Positions 1 to 6,159 of a DNA stretch of 22,390 nucleotides are shown piece by piece. Position numbers and translations under genes: made by a program. Positions within the stretch are counted from its first letter, which is position 1. Each line of letters begins with the position of its first letter. The DNA is taken from positions 1 to 22,390 of the forward strand of contig CAYFXA010000007.1 in assembly GCA_964347135.1 (NCBI GenBank), written 5' to 3'. Origin of the DNA: CAYFXA01 sp964347135. GTDB lineage: Bacteria; Patescibacteriota; Microgenomatia; PFEM01; JAHIFH01. The notes beneath the pieces were generated by a model. The model was not told where the DNA came from and did not search any database. It saw only the letters and a program-made list of their open reading frames with translations.

Positions 1-177
1 ACAGTCGTTCGCAAAAAACCAGGAGAGTCTGATGATAAGCTTATTGCTAAGTTTCGGAAGAAAGTTCAAGCAGAGCAGCTCTTAACCGAGATTAAGGAAA
101 GAGAGTTTTACAAAAAGCCATCGGTTAAGAAAAAAGAAAAATTGGCGGAATCAAGAAGGAAGAAAAGAAGAGGCTAG
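1..177 (+). CDS. rpsU: 30S ribosomal protein bS21, C-terminal part
   Basis: The frame is open from the window edge to TAG at 175-177 and gives 58 residues beginning TVVRKKPGESDDKLIAKFRK and ending in a lysine/arginine-rich tail (ESRRKKRRG). The pattern of a short acidic stretch, FRKKV, then REFYKKP and a basic tail is that of bS21, a small-subunit protein near the mRNA exit site that helps initiation. The start lies outside the window. The next gene begins one base after the stop, so rpsU and yqeY are almost certainly co-transcribed, a pairing common in bacteria. The family call is fairly safe because the FYxxP segment and the basic tail are both present. Confidence 0.85.
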   Translation, partial: TVVRKKPGESDDKLIAKFRKKVQAEQLLTEIKEREFYKKPSVKKKEKLAESRRKKRRG

Positions 178-178
178 G

Positions 179-619
179 ATGAAAGATAAAATTCAATCAG
201 ACTTGAATCAAGCGATAAAGAATAAAAAAGAAGTAGAAATTTCTACTTTGCGTTTGCTTTTGGCGGAAGTTCATAACCAAGAAATTGCTAAACAAGCTAA
301 GTTAACCGAAGAAGATATTGTCAATGTTGTCCAAAGAGAAGTTAAAAAAAGAAAAGAAGCGATTGAAGCTTATCAAAAAGGAAAACGAGAAGATTTAGTT
401 GCCAAAGAAAAGGAGGAATTGGAGATTTTGAGCAAATATCTACCTCAACAATTGACCGGACAAGAACTGGAAGTAATTATTCAGTCGGTTATAAAGGAAA
501 CAGGCGCCGGAGGTATGTCCGATTTTGGTAAAGTTATGGGAGCGGTGATGGCTAAAGTTAAGGGCAAAGCTGATGGTAGGGCAGTAAGTAGGGTGGTTAA
601 AGAAGCATTGGGTGGTTGA
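179..619 (+). CDS. yqeY: GatB/YqeY domain protein
   Basis: The 146-residue product has the usual length of stand-alone YqeY proteins. It starts MKDKIQSDLNQAIKNKKEVE, continues with the family pattern STLRLLLAEVHNQEI near residues 23-37, EAYQKGKREDLVAKE near 63-77 and KYLPQQL near 86-92, and ends in a GKVMGAVMAKVKGKADGRAVSRVVKE segment. This helical domain is also the tail of the GatB amidotransferase subunit, where it contacts tRNA. The role of the free-standing protein is not firmly known; a link to tRNA or translation is inferred from the fusion and from its frequent place beside rpsU, as here. It starts one base after the rpsU stop and is read as an operon partner. Confidence 0.9.
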   Translation: MKDKIQSDLNQAIKNKKEVEISTLRLLLAEVHNQEIAKQAKLTEEDIVNVVQREVKKRKEAIEAYQKGKREDLVAKEKEELEILSKYLPQQLTGQELEVIIQSVIKETGAGGMSDFGKVMGAVMAKVKGKADGRAVSRVVKEALGG

Positions 620-657
620 TATCTTTTGATATATTTATTAATAGTTGACAGCTTCAG

Positions 658-1065
658 ATGATTTCCGTTTTAATAAAGCCAGCAAAGTGTTCTCCTGCTC
701 AGAGTAACAAAGCCCGTCAGATAATTGAGTCTTTTCTTAGGAAACAAAAAATAGATAATGTTGAGATAAGTCTAAGATTTGTTGGCCGCCAAGAGATGAG
801 ACGATTGAACCAACAGTATCGAGGGATTGATAGACCAACAACAATTTTGACTTTCTCACAGCAGGAAACAAAAGAAGGGCAGGCTTTTCCAAAGCCTCCA
901 GGAAAATTAATAAGTTTGGGCGACTTAGTTATTTGTTTGTCAGAGGCAGAAAAACAAAATCTATCTCTTGAACAATTATTAAATCATGGACTGAAAAATT
1001 TAATTAATGAACGACAAGCGGGTTTACTATCTAAAATATCGGCCCCAAAGAATCTCCGAACTTGA
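658..1065 (+). CDS. ybeY: Degenerate YbeY-like endoribonuclease lacking its catalytic C-terminus
   Basis: The 135 residues carry recognisable YbeY landmarks: LNQQYRGIDRPTTILTF (about 50-66, matching the family LNxxYRxxdxPTDVLSF) and LGDLVICLSEAE (about 87-98). YbeY is a single-strand RNase for rRNA maturation and quality control, and its active site is a zinc-binding HGxLHLxGYDH motif. Here the motif begins (HGLKNLI, 110-116), the second histidine is Asn114, and the frame then runs into the start of dnaX, so the third histidine and the final helix are absent. The PTD aspartate is also replaced by Thr. The last 59 bases overlap dnaX, so residues after about 116 are read from dnaX codons in another frame. 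A weak extended -10 candidate lies at 627-635. The protein may be inactive or the gene decaying; a sequencing error alone would not explain the lost PTD. Confidence 0.7.
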   Translation: MISVLIKPAKCSPAQSNKARQIIESFLRKQKIDNVEISLRFVGRQEMRRLNQQYRGIDRPTTILTFSQQETKEGQAFPKPPGKLISLGDLVICLSEAEKQNLSLEQLLNHGLKNLINERQAGLLSKISAPKNLRT

Positions 1066-2479
1066 TTTAACCGCTGTCCGTGAGAGTTTAGAGAAAGTCC
1101 TTAAATCAAAAAAAATTCCTCATGCCCTTCTTTTTTCCGGACCAAGAGGAACCGGAAAAACTTCAGCAGCAAGGATTTTTGCCAAAGCGGTTAACTGCCA
1201 GACCAAAAGAAAAACCTATGAGCCTTGCAACCGCTGTAAGATTTGCCAAAGCATTGCTGACGGCAGTGCCCTTGATTTAATTGAGATTGATGCCGCTTCA
1301 ACCCGAGGAATAGATGATGTCCGAGATCTCCGTGAAAAAATTAAACTAGCACCAGCCGAGTGTCAATACAAGGTTTACATTATTGATGAGGTTCACATGC
1401 TTACCAAAGAAGCTTTTAATGCCTTGTTAAAGACTTTGGAAGAACCCCCTGAACACGCTATCTTTATTCTTTGCACCACTGCTCCAGAGAAAATTCCGGA
1501 AACGATTGTTTCTCGCTGTCTCCGAATGAATTTTAAGAAAGCCAATAAAGATGAAGTACTGAGGTCATTGAAAAGAGTTGTCCAAGGAGAAAAATTGAAA
1601 GTAGAAAAAAGTGCCTTGGAAGAAATTGCTCAGTCAACCGATGGCAGTTTTCGTGATGCTCAAAAAATTCTTGATCAATTGGCAATGGTGAAAAAGAAAG
1701 TCACTTTAAAGGAGACAAAAGAACTTTTGGGTAAAATCGAAGCCACGGCACCAGGGAAATTATTAGAGCTATTGGCTGATAGAAAACTTAAAAATGCCCT
1801 TTTGGAAATAGATAGAGTTGTTTCTTTGGGGGCTGATTTGTCTCAATATTGTCAAGATATATTAGATAAATTGCGTTTGGGATTGTTGTCCCAAGCTGGT
1901 TTAACAGAAATTAGTTCTCCAGAAGAAGTGGCGGGATTTAGTGTGCCTGAATTAACTGATTTAATTCGCCTTTTCTCCCAAGCAGCCAAAGATTTAAAAA
2001 CCAACCCTATTCCTCAATTGCCTTTGGAATTGGCGGTGGTGGAATGGTTAGGCGAGGAAAGAGTTAAGGAGCCTGAAGAAAAAGAGGAGAAAAAGGTAGA
2101 AAAAACTCCCCAGGTTGTTTCAGGAAAGACAAGCCGTCAAGATGGTGAGTTATTCAATGAGGTTAAAAAGCGCTGGCAGGATGTTTTAGCGGGAGTCCGG
2201 CCTCTAAATCATTCGGTTGAGGCTTTGTTAAGAGCAACCCGGCCAAACAAAGTTCAGAATGGCGTTTTGATTCTTGAAGTTTTTTATGAATTTCATAAAG
2301 AGAGATTGGAAACGGATAAATGTCGGTCCGTGGTGGAGGAAGTTGCCAGTGAAGTCGTTAACAAGCCTCTTAAATTACGCTGTATCTTAGGACAAAGGGA
2401 AGAGGTGGTAAAAAAAGAAGAAACAGCCGAAGATACTGTCCAAATGGCAGAAGAAATTTTTGGCACTCGGGCTGATTGA
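1007..2479 (+). CDS. dnaX: DNA polymerase III subunit gamma/tau (clamp loader)
   Basis: The 490-residue protein is the ATPase core of the replicative clamp loader. It begins with YYLKYRPQRISEL, the usual DnaX opening. It has a Walker A GPRGTGKT at 45-52, a zinc finger with Cys64, 74, 77 and 80, Walker B IIDEVH at 125-130, a sensor 1/arginine-finger region CTTAPEKIPETIVSRC at 156-171, and a sensor 2 GSFRDAQK near 214-221. A charged KEPEEKEEKK linker near 350-365 leads to a tau-like C-terminal domain. The start overlaps the ybeY frame by 59 bases, but the conserved YRPQ segment fixes it close to this ATG. ybaB follows, a classic dnaX-ybaB-recR order that is interrupted here by a minus-strand gene before recR. 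Confidence 0.97.
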   Translation: MNDKRVYYLKYRPQRISELDLTAVRESLEKVLKSKKIPHALLFSGPRGTGKTSAARIFAKAVNCQTKRKTYEPCNRCKICQSIADGSALDLIEIDAASTRGIDDVRDLREKIKLAPAECQYKVYIIDEVHMLTKEAFNALLKTLEEPPEHAIFILCTTAPEKIPETIVSRCLRMNFKKANKDEVLRSLKRVVQGEKLKVEKSALEEIAQSTDGSFRDAQKILDQLAMVKKKVTLKETKELLGKIEATAPGKLLELLADRKLKNALLEIDRVVSLGADLSQYCQDILDKLRLGLLSQAGLTEISSPEEVAGFSVPELTDLIRLFSQAAKDLKTNPIPQLPLELAVVEWLGEERVKEPEEKEEKKVEKTPQVVSGKTSRQDGELFNEVKKRWQDVLAGVRPLNHSVEALLRATRPNKVQNGVLILEVFYEFHKERLETDKCRSVVEEVASEVVNKPLKLRCILGQREEVVKKEETAEDTVQMAEEIFGTRAD

Positions 2480-2510
2480 CAAAAGCTTTTACTTCAGTTA
2501 TTCTTTTCTC

Positions 2511-2795
2511 ATGGCAATTACTGACAAATTTCAACAATTAAAGGATTTGAAAAAGATGCGTGATCAGGCAATGACGATTCAGCGCGAATTGGCAGCCGAG
2601 GAAATAGTGGTTGAAGAGGAAGAAGTTAAGGTGGTTATTAGTGGTGATCAAAAGATAAAGGAACTCTCGGTCAAAGGAGTTGAAAACCAAACCCTGGTTG
2701 ACATTTTGAACAAGGCGATTAAGAAGTCACAAGAAGTGGCTGCTAAGAAGCTTCAAGAAATGGGTGGAGGGTTGGGTGGATTATTGGGTGGATAA
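2511..2795 (+). CDS. ybaB: YbaB/EbfC family nucleoid-associated protein
   Basis: Starting at the ATG at 2511 the product has 94 residues and begins MAITDKFQQLKDLKKMRDQA, a good match to the N-terminal helix of YbaB/EbfC. The middle (VEEEEVKVVISGDQKIKELSV) is the family beta sheet, followed by the LVDILNKAIKKSQEVAAKKLQEM helix and a glycine-rich tail (GGGLGGLLGG). The frame is open to an ATG at 2460, but that would add an unconvincing 17 residues overlapping dnaX, so the shorter form is chosen. YbaB dimers bind DNA and are encoded beside dnaX and recR in many bacteria. The stop at 2793-2795 is followed at once by a folded element shared with the convergent gene. Confidence 0.92.
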   Translation: MAITDKFQQLKDLKKMRDQAMTIQRELAAEEIVVEEEEVKVVISGDQKIKELSVKGVENQTLVDILNKAIKKSQEVAAKKLQEMGGGLGGLLGG

Positions 2796-2867
2796 GAGAT
2801 GGGCGGCGACTACTTTGCTCGTCTTGATTGACAAGATTTCGCCACCGCCCTGCCGACCTTCCATCTC
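2796..2867. other. Nested inverted repeat between two convergent stop codons
   Basis: The element fills the space between the ybaB stop (2793-2795) and the stop of the minus-strand gene (2871-2873). The outer stem pairs GAGATGG (2796-2802) with CCATCTC (2861-2867). A middle stem pairs GCGG (2803-2806) with CCGC (2845-2848) and CGA (2807-2809) with TCG (2839-2841). An inner hairpin pairs TCTTG (2822-2826) with CAAGA (2832-2836) around a 5-base loop. No T-run follows on either strand, so it is not a textbook intrinsic terminator, but its position suggests a shared 3'-end or transcript-stabilising structure. Confidence 0.5.
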
Positions 2868-2870
2868 CTG

Positions 2871-3179
2871 CTAGAGTCGATCCCCGTCCGCGTACCACGG
2901 ACCATTCGGATCGAATTTCACGATCGCGTCAAAGGCAGAATGCGTGGTCGTGATCCTTCCTCCTATCTCATCCTGCACCTCCGGATCCTTTAAGTCCGCT
3001 TCGTAGTGAATCACCACGAGACAAGAATCCGGATTGCCACTTTTGGTGACTTTCTGGTCGGAAACGGGAATGGGCTGGACAGTTGAAGACACATCAAGAA
3101 GCTCGTCCAGAACCAAAAACACCGTTTCCGCTACCTTATGGATGTTCTCAGGTGGCCCGGAAACAGTCACAACTGCCAT
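2871..3179 (-). CDS. Hypothetical protein, GC-rich orphan gene
   Basis: The 102-residue product is not recognised. It is mixed alpha/beta in appearance (MAVVTVSGPPENIHKVAETVFLVLDELL, later SCLVVIHYEAD, EIGGRITTTHSAFDAIVKFDP) with one cysteine and no signal peptide or membrane segment. Codons prefer G or C in the third position and the region is about 50-57% GC by eye, clearly above the surrounding genes, which suggests acquisition or unusual selection. It is supported as a real gene by a near-consensus promoter at 3297-3325 with a 17-base spacer, a folded leader of about 110 bases, and an AAAGGAG ribosome binding site at 3192-3198. It splits the usual ybaB-recR pair. The ORF on the opposite strand (3034-3291) lacks such signals and is taken as a shadow. 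Confidence 0.7.
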   Translation of the reverse strand: MAVVTVSGPPENIHKVAETVFLVLDELLDVSSTVQPIPVSDQKVTKSGNPDSCLVVIHYEADLKDPEVQDEIGGRITTTHSAFDAIVKFDPNGPWYADGDRL

Positions 3180-3290
3180 CTCTTTTCAGGTCTCCTTTCC
3201 GTTTTCTTTTCAGGGTCGGCAACTGAAAAGAATATATTTTCTAAATCCTCTGGGCGAATCCAGAAGATTAGAATCCACATCAAAGAGCTA
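3180..3290 (-). promoter_or_regulatory. Structured 5' leader with competing hairpins around the ribosome binding site
   Basis: From the predicted start near 3290, the minus-strand RNA holds one hairpin at 3244-3269 (10 pairs including one G-U, 6-base loop). A segment TTCTTTTCAG (3223-3232) can then pair perfectly over 10 bases with CTGAAAAGAA (3204-3213), or over 9 to 10 bases with CTGAAAAGAG (3180-3189), which touches the start codon and encloses the AAAGGAG site in the loop. Two mutually exclusive pairings flanking a ribosome binding site are typical of translational switches. I do not recognise a known riboswitch class here. Confidence 0.5.
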
Positions 3291-3296
3291 GAGTGG

Positions 3297-3325
3297 ATTA
3301 TATAGATAATGACTTTTGAAGTCAA
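3297..3325 (-). promoter_or_regulatory. Strong promoter of the minus-strand orphan gene
   Basis: Read on the minus strand, -35 TTGACT (3320-3325) and a perfect -10 TATAAT (3297-3302) are 17 bases apart. Transcription would start near 3290. An inverted repeat AATCCAC/GTGGATT (3272-3278 and 3293-3299) overlaps the -10 and the start site and could be a repressor site. Confidence 0.75.
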
Positions 3326-3359
3326 TCTTATAGGATTATTCAATTAATGACTGAATTTG

Positions 3360-3368
3360 TGGTAAAAT
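3360..3368 (+). promoter_or_regulatory. Extended -10 promoter of recR, leaderless
   Basis: TG, one base, then TAAAAT (3363-3368) stands 7 bases before the recR ATG, so transcription would begin at or next to the start codon. No ribosome binding site is present. The same arrangement recurs through the window. Confidence 0.7.
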
Positions 3369-3375
3369 CTTCTTA

Positions 3376-3972
3376 ATGAATCTTCCCAGACCGGTTCGAA
3401 AATTAATTGAATCGTTTGAGAAATTACCAGGGATTGGGCCCAAGACCGCCCAGCGTTTGACCTTTTATTTACTTCATGTGCCTCAAAAACAACTTGATGG
3501 TTTTGCTGAGGCTTTGGAAACGCTTAAAAAGAATACAGTTCTTTGTTCAATTTGTTTTAATGTCTCTGACAAAGATCCTTGTTCAATTTGTTCTAACCGC
3601 AATCGAGATAAATCAATAATTTGCGTGGTGGAACAGCCCTTGGATGTTTTGGCTTTGGAAAAAACAGGTGATTACAAGGGGGTTTATCATGTTCTTCATG
3701 GGGCAATTTCGCCTTTGAATAATATTGGTCCGGACGAGCTTCATATCCGAGAGTTATTGCCAAGGTTGAAAAATGAAGAGGTGAAAGAAATAATTTTAGC
3801 CACCAATCCTAACATGGAAGGAGAGGCAACAGCAATGTACATTGCCAAGCTAATTAAACCTTTAGGAATTAAGGTCACTCGCTTAGCTCATGGTTTGCCT
3901 GTGGGTGCAGATTTAGAATATGCTGATGAAGTGACTTTGTCTCGGGCGATTGAGGGGAGAAGGAAGTATTAG
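3376..3972 (+). CDS. recR: Recombination mediator protein RecR
   Basis: The 198-residue length is normal for RecR. The protein has a helix-hairpin-helix segment (FEKLPGIGPKTAQRL, 14-28), a four-cysteine zinc finger (Cys57, 60, 69, 72), then a Toprim domain from about residue 80 (CVVEQPLDVLALEKTG, later ATNPNMEGEATAMYIAKLI at 142-160) and the C-terminal LAHGLPVGADLEYADEVTLSRAIEGR signature. RecR works with RecO, and with RecF where present, to load RecA on SSB-coated single-stranded DNA. It has its own leaderless-type promoter and is separated from ybaB by a divergent minus-strand gene. It faces another small gene on the opposite strand, with 17 bases between the two stops and no clear terminator there. 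Confidence 0.97.
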   Translation: MNLPRPVRKLIESFEKLPGIGPKTAQRLTFYLLHVPQKQLDGFAEALETLKKNTVLCSICFNVSDKDPCSICSNRNRDKSIICVVEQPLDVLALEKTGDYKGVYHVLHGAISPLNNIGPDELHIRELLPRLKNEEVKEIILATNPNMEGEATAMYIAKLIKPLGIKVTRLAHGLPVGADLEYADEVTLSRAIEGRRKY

Positions 3973-3989
3973 ACTTAAACGGTCACTTT

Positions 3990-4181
3990 TTATAATTGAT
4001 CTCCCCACCTTGGTGGCAGATTTTCAAAAGTTGATGAAGGAGTAGCTCCATATCTAAGTTCCGCTCCGGGTTTTCTAAGTTTTTCTGCCACTGCTCCTTT
4101 TGCTTTCTTTACCCCCTGTCTCACCTCGTAAGGCTCCATAACTGCTTTTTTAGCTTCTTCAACAACTGTATCTATAGCCAT
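3990..4181 (-). CDS. Small hypothetical protein (63 residues)
   Basis: The product is not recognised. It has a charged amphipathic N-terminal half rich in Lys, Glu, Ala and Val (MAIDTVVEEAKKAVMEPYEV, KKAKGAVAEKL) and a proline- and aromatic-containing tail (TPSSTFENLPPRWGDQL). Although short, it is supported by one of the best ribosome binding sites in the window: AAAGGAGG (revcomp of 4186-4193), five bases before the ATG. It also has a promoter with TTGACA at 4239-4244 and a weaker -10 TAGGCT at 4215-4220, 18 bases apart. It is transcribed away from the 4289 gene, and its end faces recR. Confidence 0.65.
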   Translation of the reverse strand: MAIDTVVEEAKKAVMEPYEVRQGVKKAKGAVAEKLRKPGAELRYGATPSSTFENLPPRWGDQL

Positions 4182-4214
4182 TTTTCCTCCTTTGTGAAAA
4201 AATTAACTGTATTC

Positions 4215-4244
4215 AGCCTAGCTTAAAATTTTCACTCTTGTCAA
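4215..4244 (-). promoter_or_regulatory. Promoter of the 63-residue protein gene
   Basis: On the minus strand the -35 is a perfect TTGACA (4239-4244) and the -10 is TAGGCT (4215-4220), with an 18-base spacer. The -35 lies inside CTCTTGTCAAG (4236-4246), an 11-base string repeated exactly at 17419-17429, where it also serves a minus-strand promoter. Confidence 0.6.
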
Positions 4245-4270
4245 GTATCATTTAGGAATTACGGATTTTG

Positions 4271-4279
4271 TGCTAGAAT
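4271..4279 (+). promoter_or_regulatory. Extended -10 promoter of the 4289 gene and cysS
   Basis: TG, one base, then TAGAAT (4274-4279) lies 9 bases before the ATG at 4289. No clear -35 and no ribosome binding site are visible, which fits a leaderless or nearly leaderless transcript. Confidence 0.6.
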
Positions 4280-4288
4280 TAGTTTAGG

Positions 4289-4717
4289 ATGCCGAAAACA
4301 ATTCCCAAAAAGTTGGCAAGAGATTTGGCTCAACTCGGGGAAGAGGTTATTAAAGAAACGGCTCAACAACCAGTGGAATTAGCCAAAACCGTGGGTGAAC
4401 AAATTGGAGTCATGCCCAAGGGTTGGGGAGAGGAAGAGGCTCGGCTTGCTCCTGAAGCTGCTAGGGAAAAGGAAGAAGAACGAAAAAAAGGTTTAGCTTT
4501 AGCAAGAAGAAGAATTGAAGAATTAAAAAGAAAGCCAGAGCCAAAGCCCAAAATCCCTGAAGAGGAAAGGGAAAAGGAAAAACAAAAAATGGTTGAGGAA
4601 GCAGAAAAAAGAAGAGAAGTTCCCGAAGTCCCAACCAGAAAAAAGCGAGGTTCAGCTTTATTATCATTAAGAGTTAAAAAGAGGCGAGGGACAGGTGAAA
4701 TTAAATCTGGAATTTAA
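4289..4717 (+). CDS. Hypothetical highly charged coiled-coil protein
   Basis: The 142-residue product is not recognised. Residues 1-50 are mixed (MPKTIPKKLARDLAQLGEEV, then VGEQIGVMPKGWGEEEARL). About 55-120 is dominated by Glu, Lys and Arg with helical periodicity (REKEEERKKGLALARRRIEELKRK), interrupted by a Lys-Pro stretch (KPEPKPKIPEEE). The tail is basic (TRKKRGSALLSLRVKKRRGTG), which would suit nucleic-acid or ribosome contact. There is no signal peptide or membrane segment. It has its own extended -10 promoter, and its TAA is followed at once by the cysS ATG, so the two are co-transcribed and probably translationally coupled. The low-complexity composition makes homology hard to judge. 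Confidence 0.7.
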   Translation: MPKTIPKKLARDLAQLGEEVIKETAQQPVELAKTVGEQIGVMPKGWGEEEARLAPEAAREKEEERKKGLALARRRIEELKRKPEPKPKIPEEEREKEKQKMVEEAEKRREVPEVPTRKKRGSALLSLRVKKRRGTGEIKSGI

Positions 4718-6094
4718 ATGAAAATCAAGCTTTACAATACTTTCACCAGAAAAAAGGAAGTTTTTAAACCCCTGAAGTCAGACTATGTTCGTCTTTATGA
4801 TTGTGGGCCAACGGTTTATTGGTATGCCCACATTGGCAACATGTGGCGCTATCTTGTTTCTGATTTCCTGCGCCGAACCTTGAAATACAATGGCTATAAA
4901 GTTAAACAAGTAATGAATATTACTGATGTTGGTCATTTGACTGAGGATGATTTAGCGGCTGACACGGGCACTGATAGGATGGAGATCGCGGCCAAAAGAG
5001 AAAAGAAAACCCCCAAGCAAATTGCCGATTTTTATACCAAAGCCTTTTTTAAGGATACTCAAAGACTGAACATTCTTCGTCCTCACGTTGTTCCTATAGC
5101 AACTGAACATATTAAAGAAATGATTGAACTTATTAAGAAATTAGAGAAAAAAAGTTATGCCTATTGGGCTGGAGATAAATATTTTGTTTACGATATTTCC
5201 AAATTCAAAGATTATGGCAAGCTCTCTGGCAAAAAATTAGCTGATCTTCGTTCTGGTGCCAGGTTGGAAGCAGTGCCAGGAAAGAAAAATCCTTTTGATT
5301 TTGCCCTTTGGATAAAAGACCCCAAACATTTAATGCATTGGGATTCACCTTGGGGAGTAGGCTATCCTGGTTGGCATCTTGAGTGTTCAGCCATGTCCAT
5401 GAAATACTTAGGACCGAGCTTGGATATTCATACTGGTGGTGAAGACAATATTTTCCCTCATCATGAAAATGAAATTGCCCAATCAGAAGCGGCTAACAAG
5501 AAAAGGTTTGTTCGTTTTTGGCTTCATGTTCGTCATAACTTGGTTGAGGGTGCCAAGATGAGTAAATCTAAAGGCAATGTCTATTTAATCCAAGATTTGG
5601 TTGATAAAGGCTATGATCCCCTGGCTTTTCGTTATTTGTGTTTAACGGTTCATTATCGAAAGAATCTTAATTTCACCTGGAAATCCTTAGAAAGTGGTCA
5701 GAAAGCTTTGAATAAGCTGCGCCAGCAAGTAGGAGAATGGAAGCCTGGCAAAAAGGGTGTTTCCGAATTTGAGAAAAGGTTTTTAGAGGCAATCAACCAT
5801 GACTTAGACATGCCGCGGGCCTTAGCTGTTGTTTGGGATTTAGTCAAATCAAAATATCCGGAATCAGAGAAAAAAGCATCGCTTTTAAAGTTTGACCAGG
5901 TTTTGGGTTTAGACCTATCTGGTTATCGACCAGCTAAGCCAACGAAGAAGGTCAAAGAGCTTGTTAAGAAGCGGGAGAAATTGAGAAAAGACGAGAAATG
6001 GCAAGAGGCAGACAAGGTTCGGAAACAAGTCAAGAAACTTGGTTGGCAAGTTGAAGATACTGCCAAAGGGCCGAAATTGAAGCCAGTTTCTTGA
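4718..6094 (+). CDS. cysS: Cysteine--tRNA ligase
   Basis: The 458-residue class I synthetase charges tRNA-Cys. It opens LYDCGPTVYWYAHIGNMWRY, giving the HIGN signature at 38-41 and the zinc ligand Cys29. The other zinc ligands fit Cys223 (WHLECSAMS), His248 and Glu252 (HTGGEDNIFPHHENEIAQSE). The KMSKS loop is KMSKSKGN at 280-287. An anticodon-binding helical bundle follows, ending with a lysine-rich region VKKREKLRKDEKWQEADKVR, standard for CysS. The start abuts the stop of the upstream unknown gene without a gap. No terminator is seen after the TGA, and the next promoter begins within about 25 bases. Confidence 0.97.
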   Translation: MKIKLYNTFTRKKEVFKPLKSDYVRLYDCGPTVYWYAHIGNMWRYLVSDFLRRTLKYNGYKVKQVMNITDVGHLTEDDLAADTGTDRMEIAAKREKKTPKQIADFYTKAFFKDTQRLNILRPHVVPIATEHIKEMIELIKKLEKKSYAYWAGDKYFVYDISKFKDYGKLSGKKLADLRSGARLEAVPGKKNPFDFALWIKDPKHLMHWDSPWGVGYPGWHLECSAMSMKYLGPSLDIHTGGEDNIFPHHENEIAQSEAANKKRFVRFWLHVRHNLVEGAKMSKSKGNVYLIQDLVDKGYDPLAFRYLCLTVHYRKNLNFTWKSLESGQKALNKLRQQVGEWKPGKKGVSEFEKRFLEAINHDLDMPRALAVVWDLVKSKYPESEKKASLLKFDQVLGLDLSGYRPAKPTKKVKELVKKREKLRKDEKWQEADKVRKQVKKLGWQVEDTAKGPKLKPVS

Positions 6095-6118
6095 TAGTTG
6101 TAAGTTTTTTTGAAATTC

Positions 6119-6151
6119 TGCTAGAATAAAATTAGTTCAAAATGATAAGAT
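6119..6151 (+). promoter_or_regulatory. Two tandem extended -10 elements before the 6160 gene
   Basis: The first is TG, one base, TAGAAT (6122-6127). The second is TG, one base, TAAGAT (6146-6151), 8 bases before the ATG at 6160. The second would give a leaderless mRNA. The first would give a leader containing a tiny ATG-ATA-AGA-TAG frame (6142-6153), which I do not treat as a gene. Confidence 0.55.
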
Positions 6152-6159
6152 AGAGTTGG

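Noticed and set aside
2460..2510. Upstream start for YbaB
   Set aside because: The extra 17 residues overlap dnaX and do not fit the family; the ATG at 2511 does.
3034..3291. 85-residue frame on the plus strand across the orphan gene
   Set aside because: It is antisense to the minus-strand gene, which has promoter, ribosome binding site and better codon pattern, and it would cover the structured leader.
3272..3299. Third hairpin in the orphan-gene leader (AATCCAC/GTGGATT)
   Set aside because: One arm overlaps the -10 and lies upstream of the predicted start site, so it would not be transcribed in full; at most it is a DNA operator.
4363..4667. Two minus-strand frames across the charged protein, one very Phe/Leu-rich
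   Set aside because: They are reverse readings of Glu/Lys codons; hydrophobicity is an artefact.
6142..6153. Tiny ATG-ATA-AGA-TAG frame before the 6160 gene
   Set aside because: It coincides with a likely -10 element (TGATAAGAT), which explains the bases without a leader peptide.
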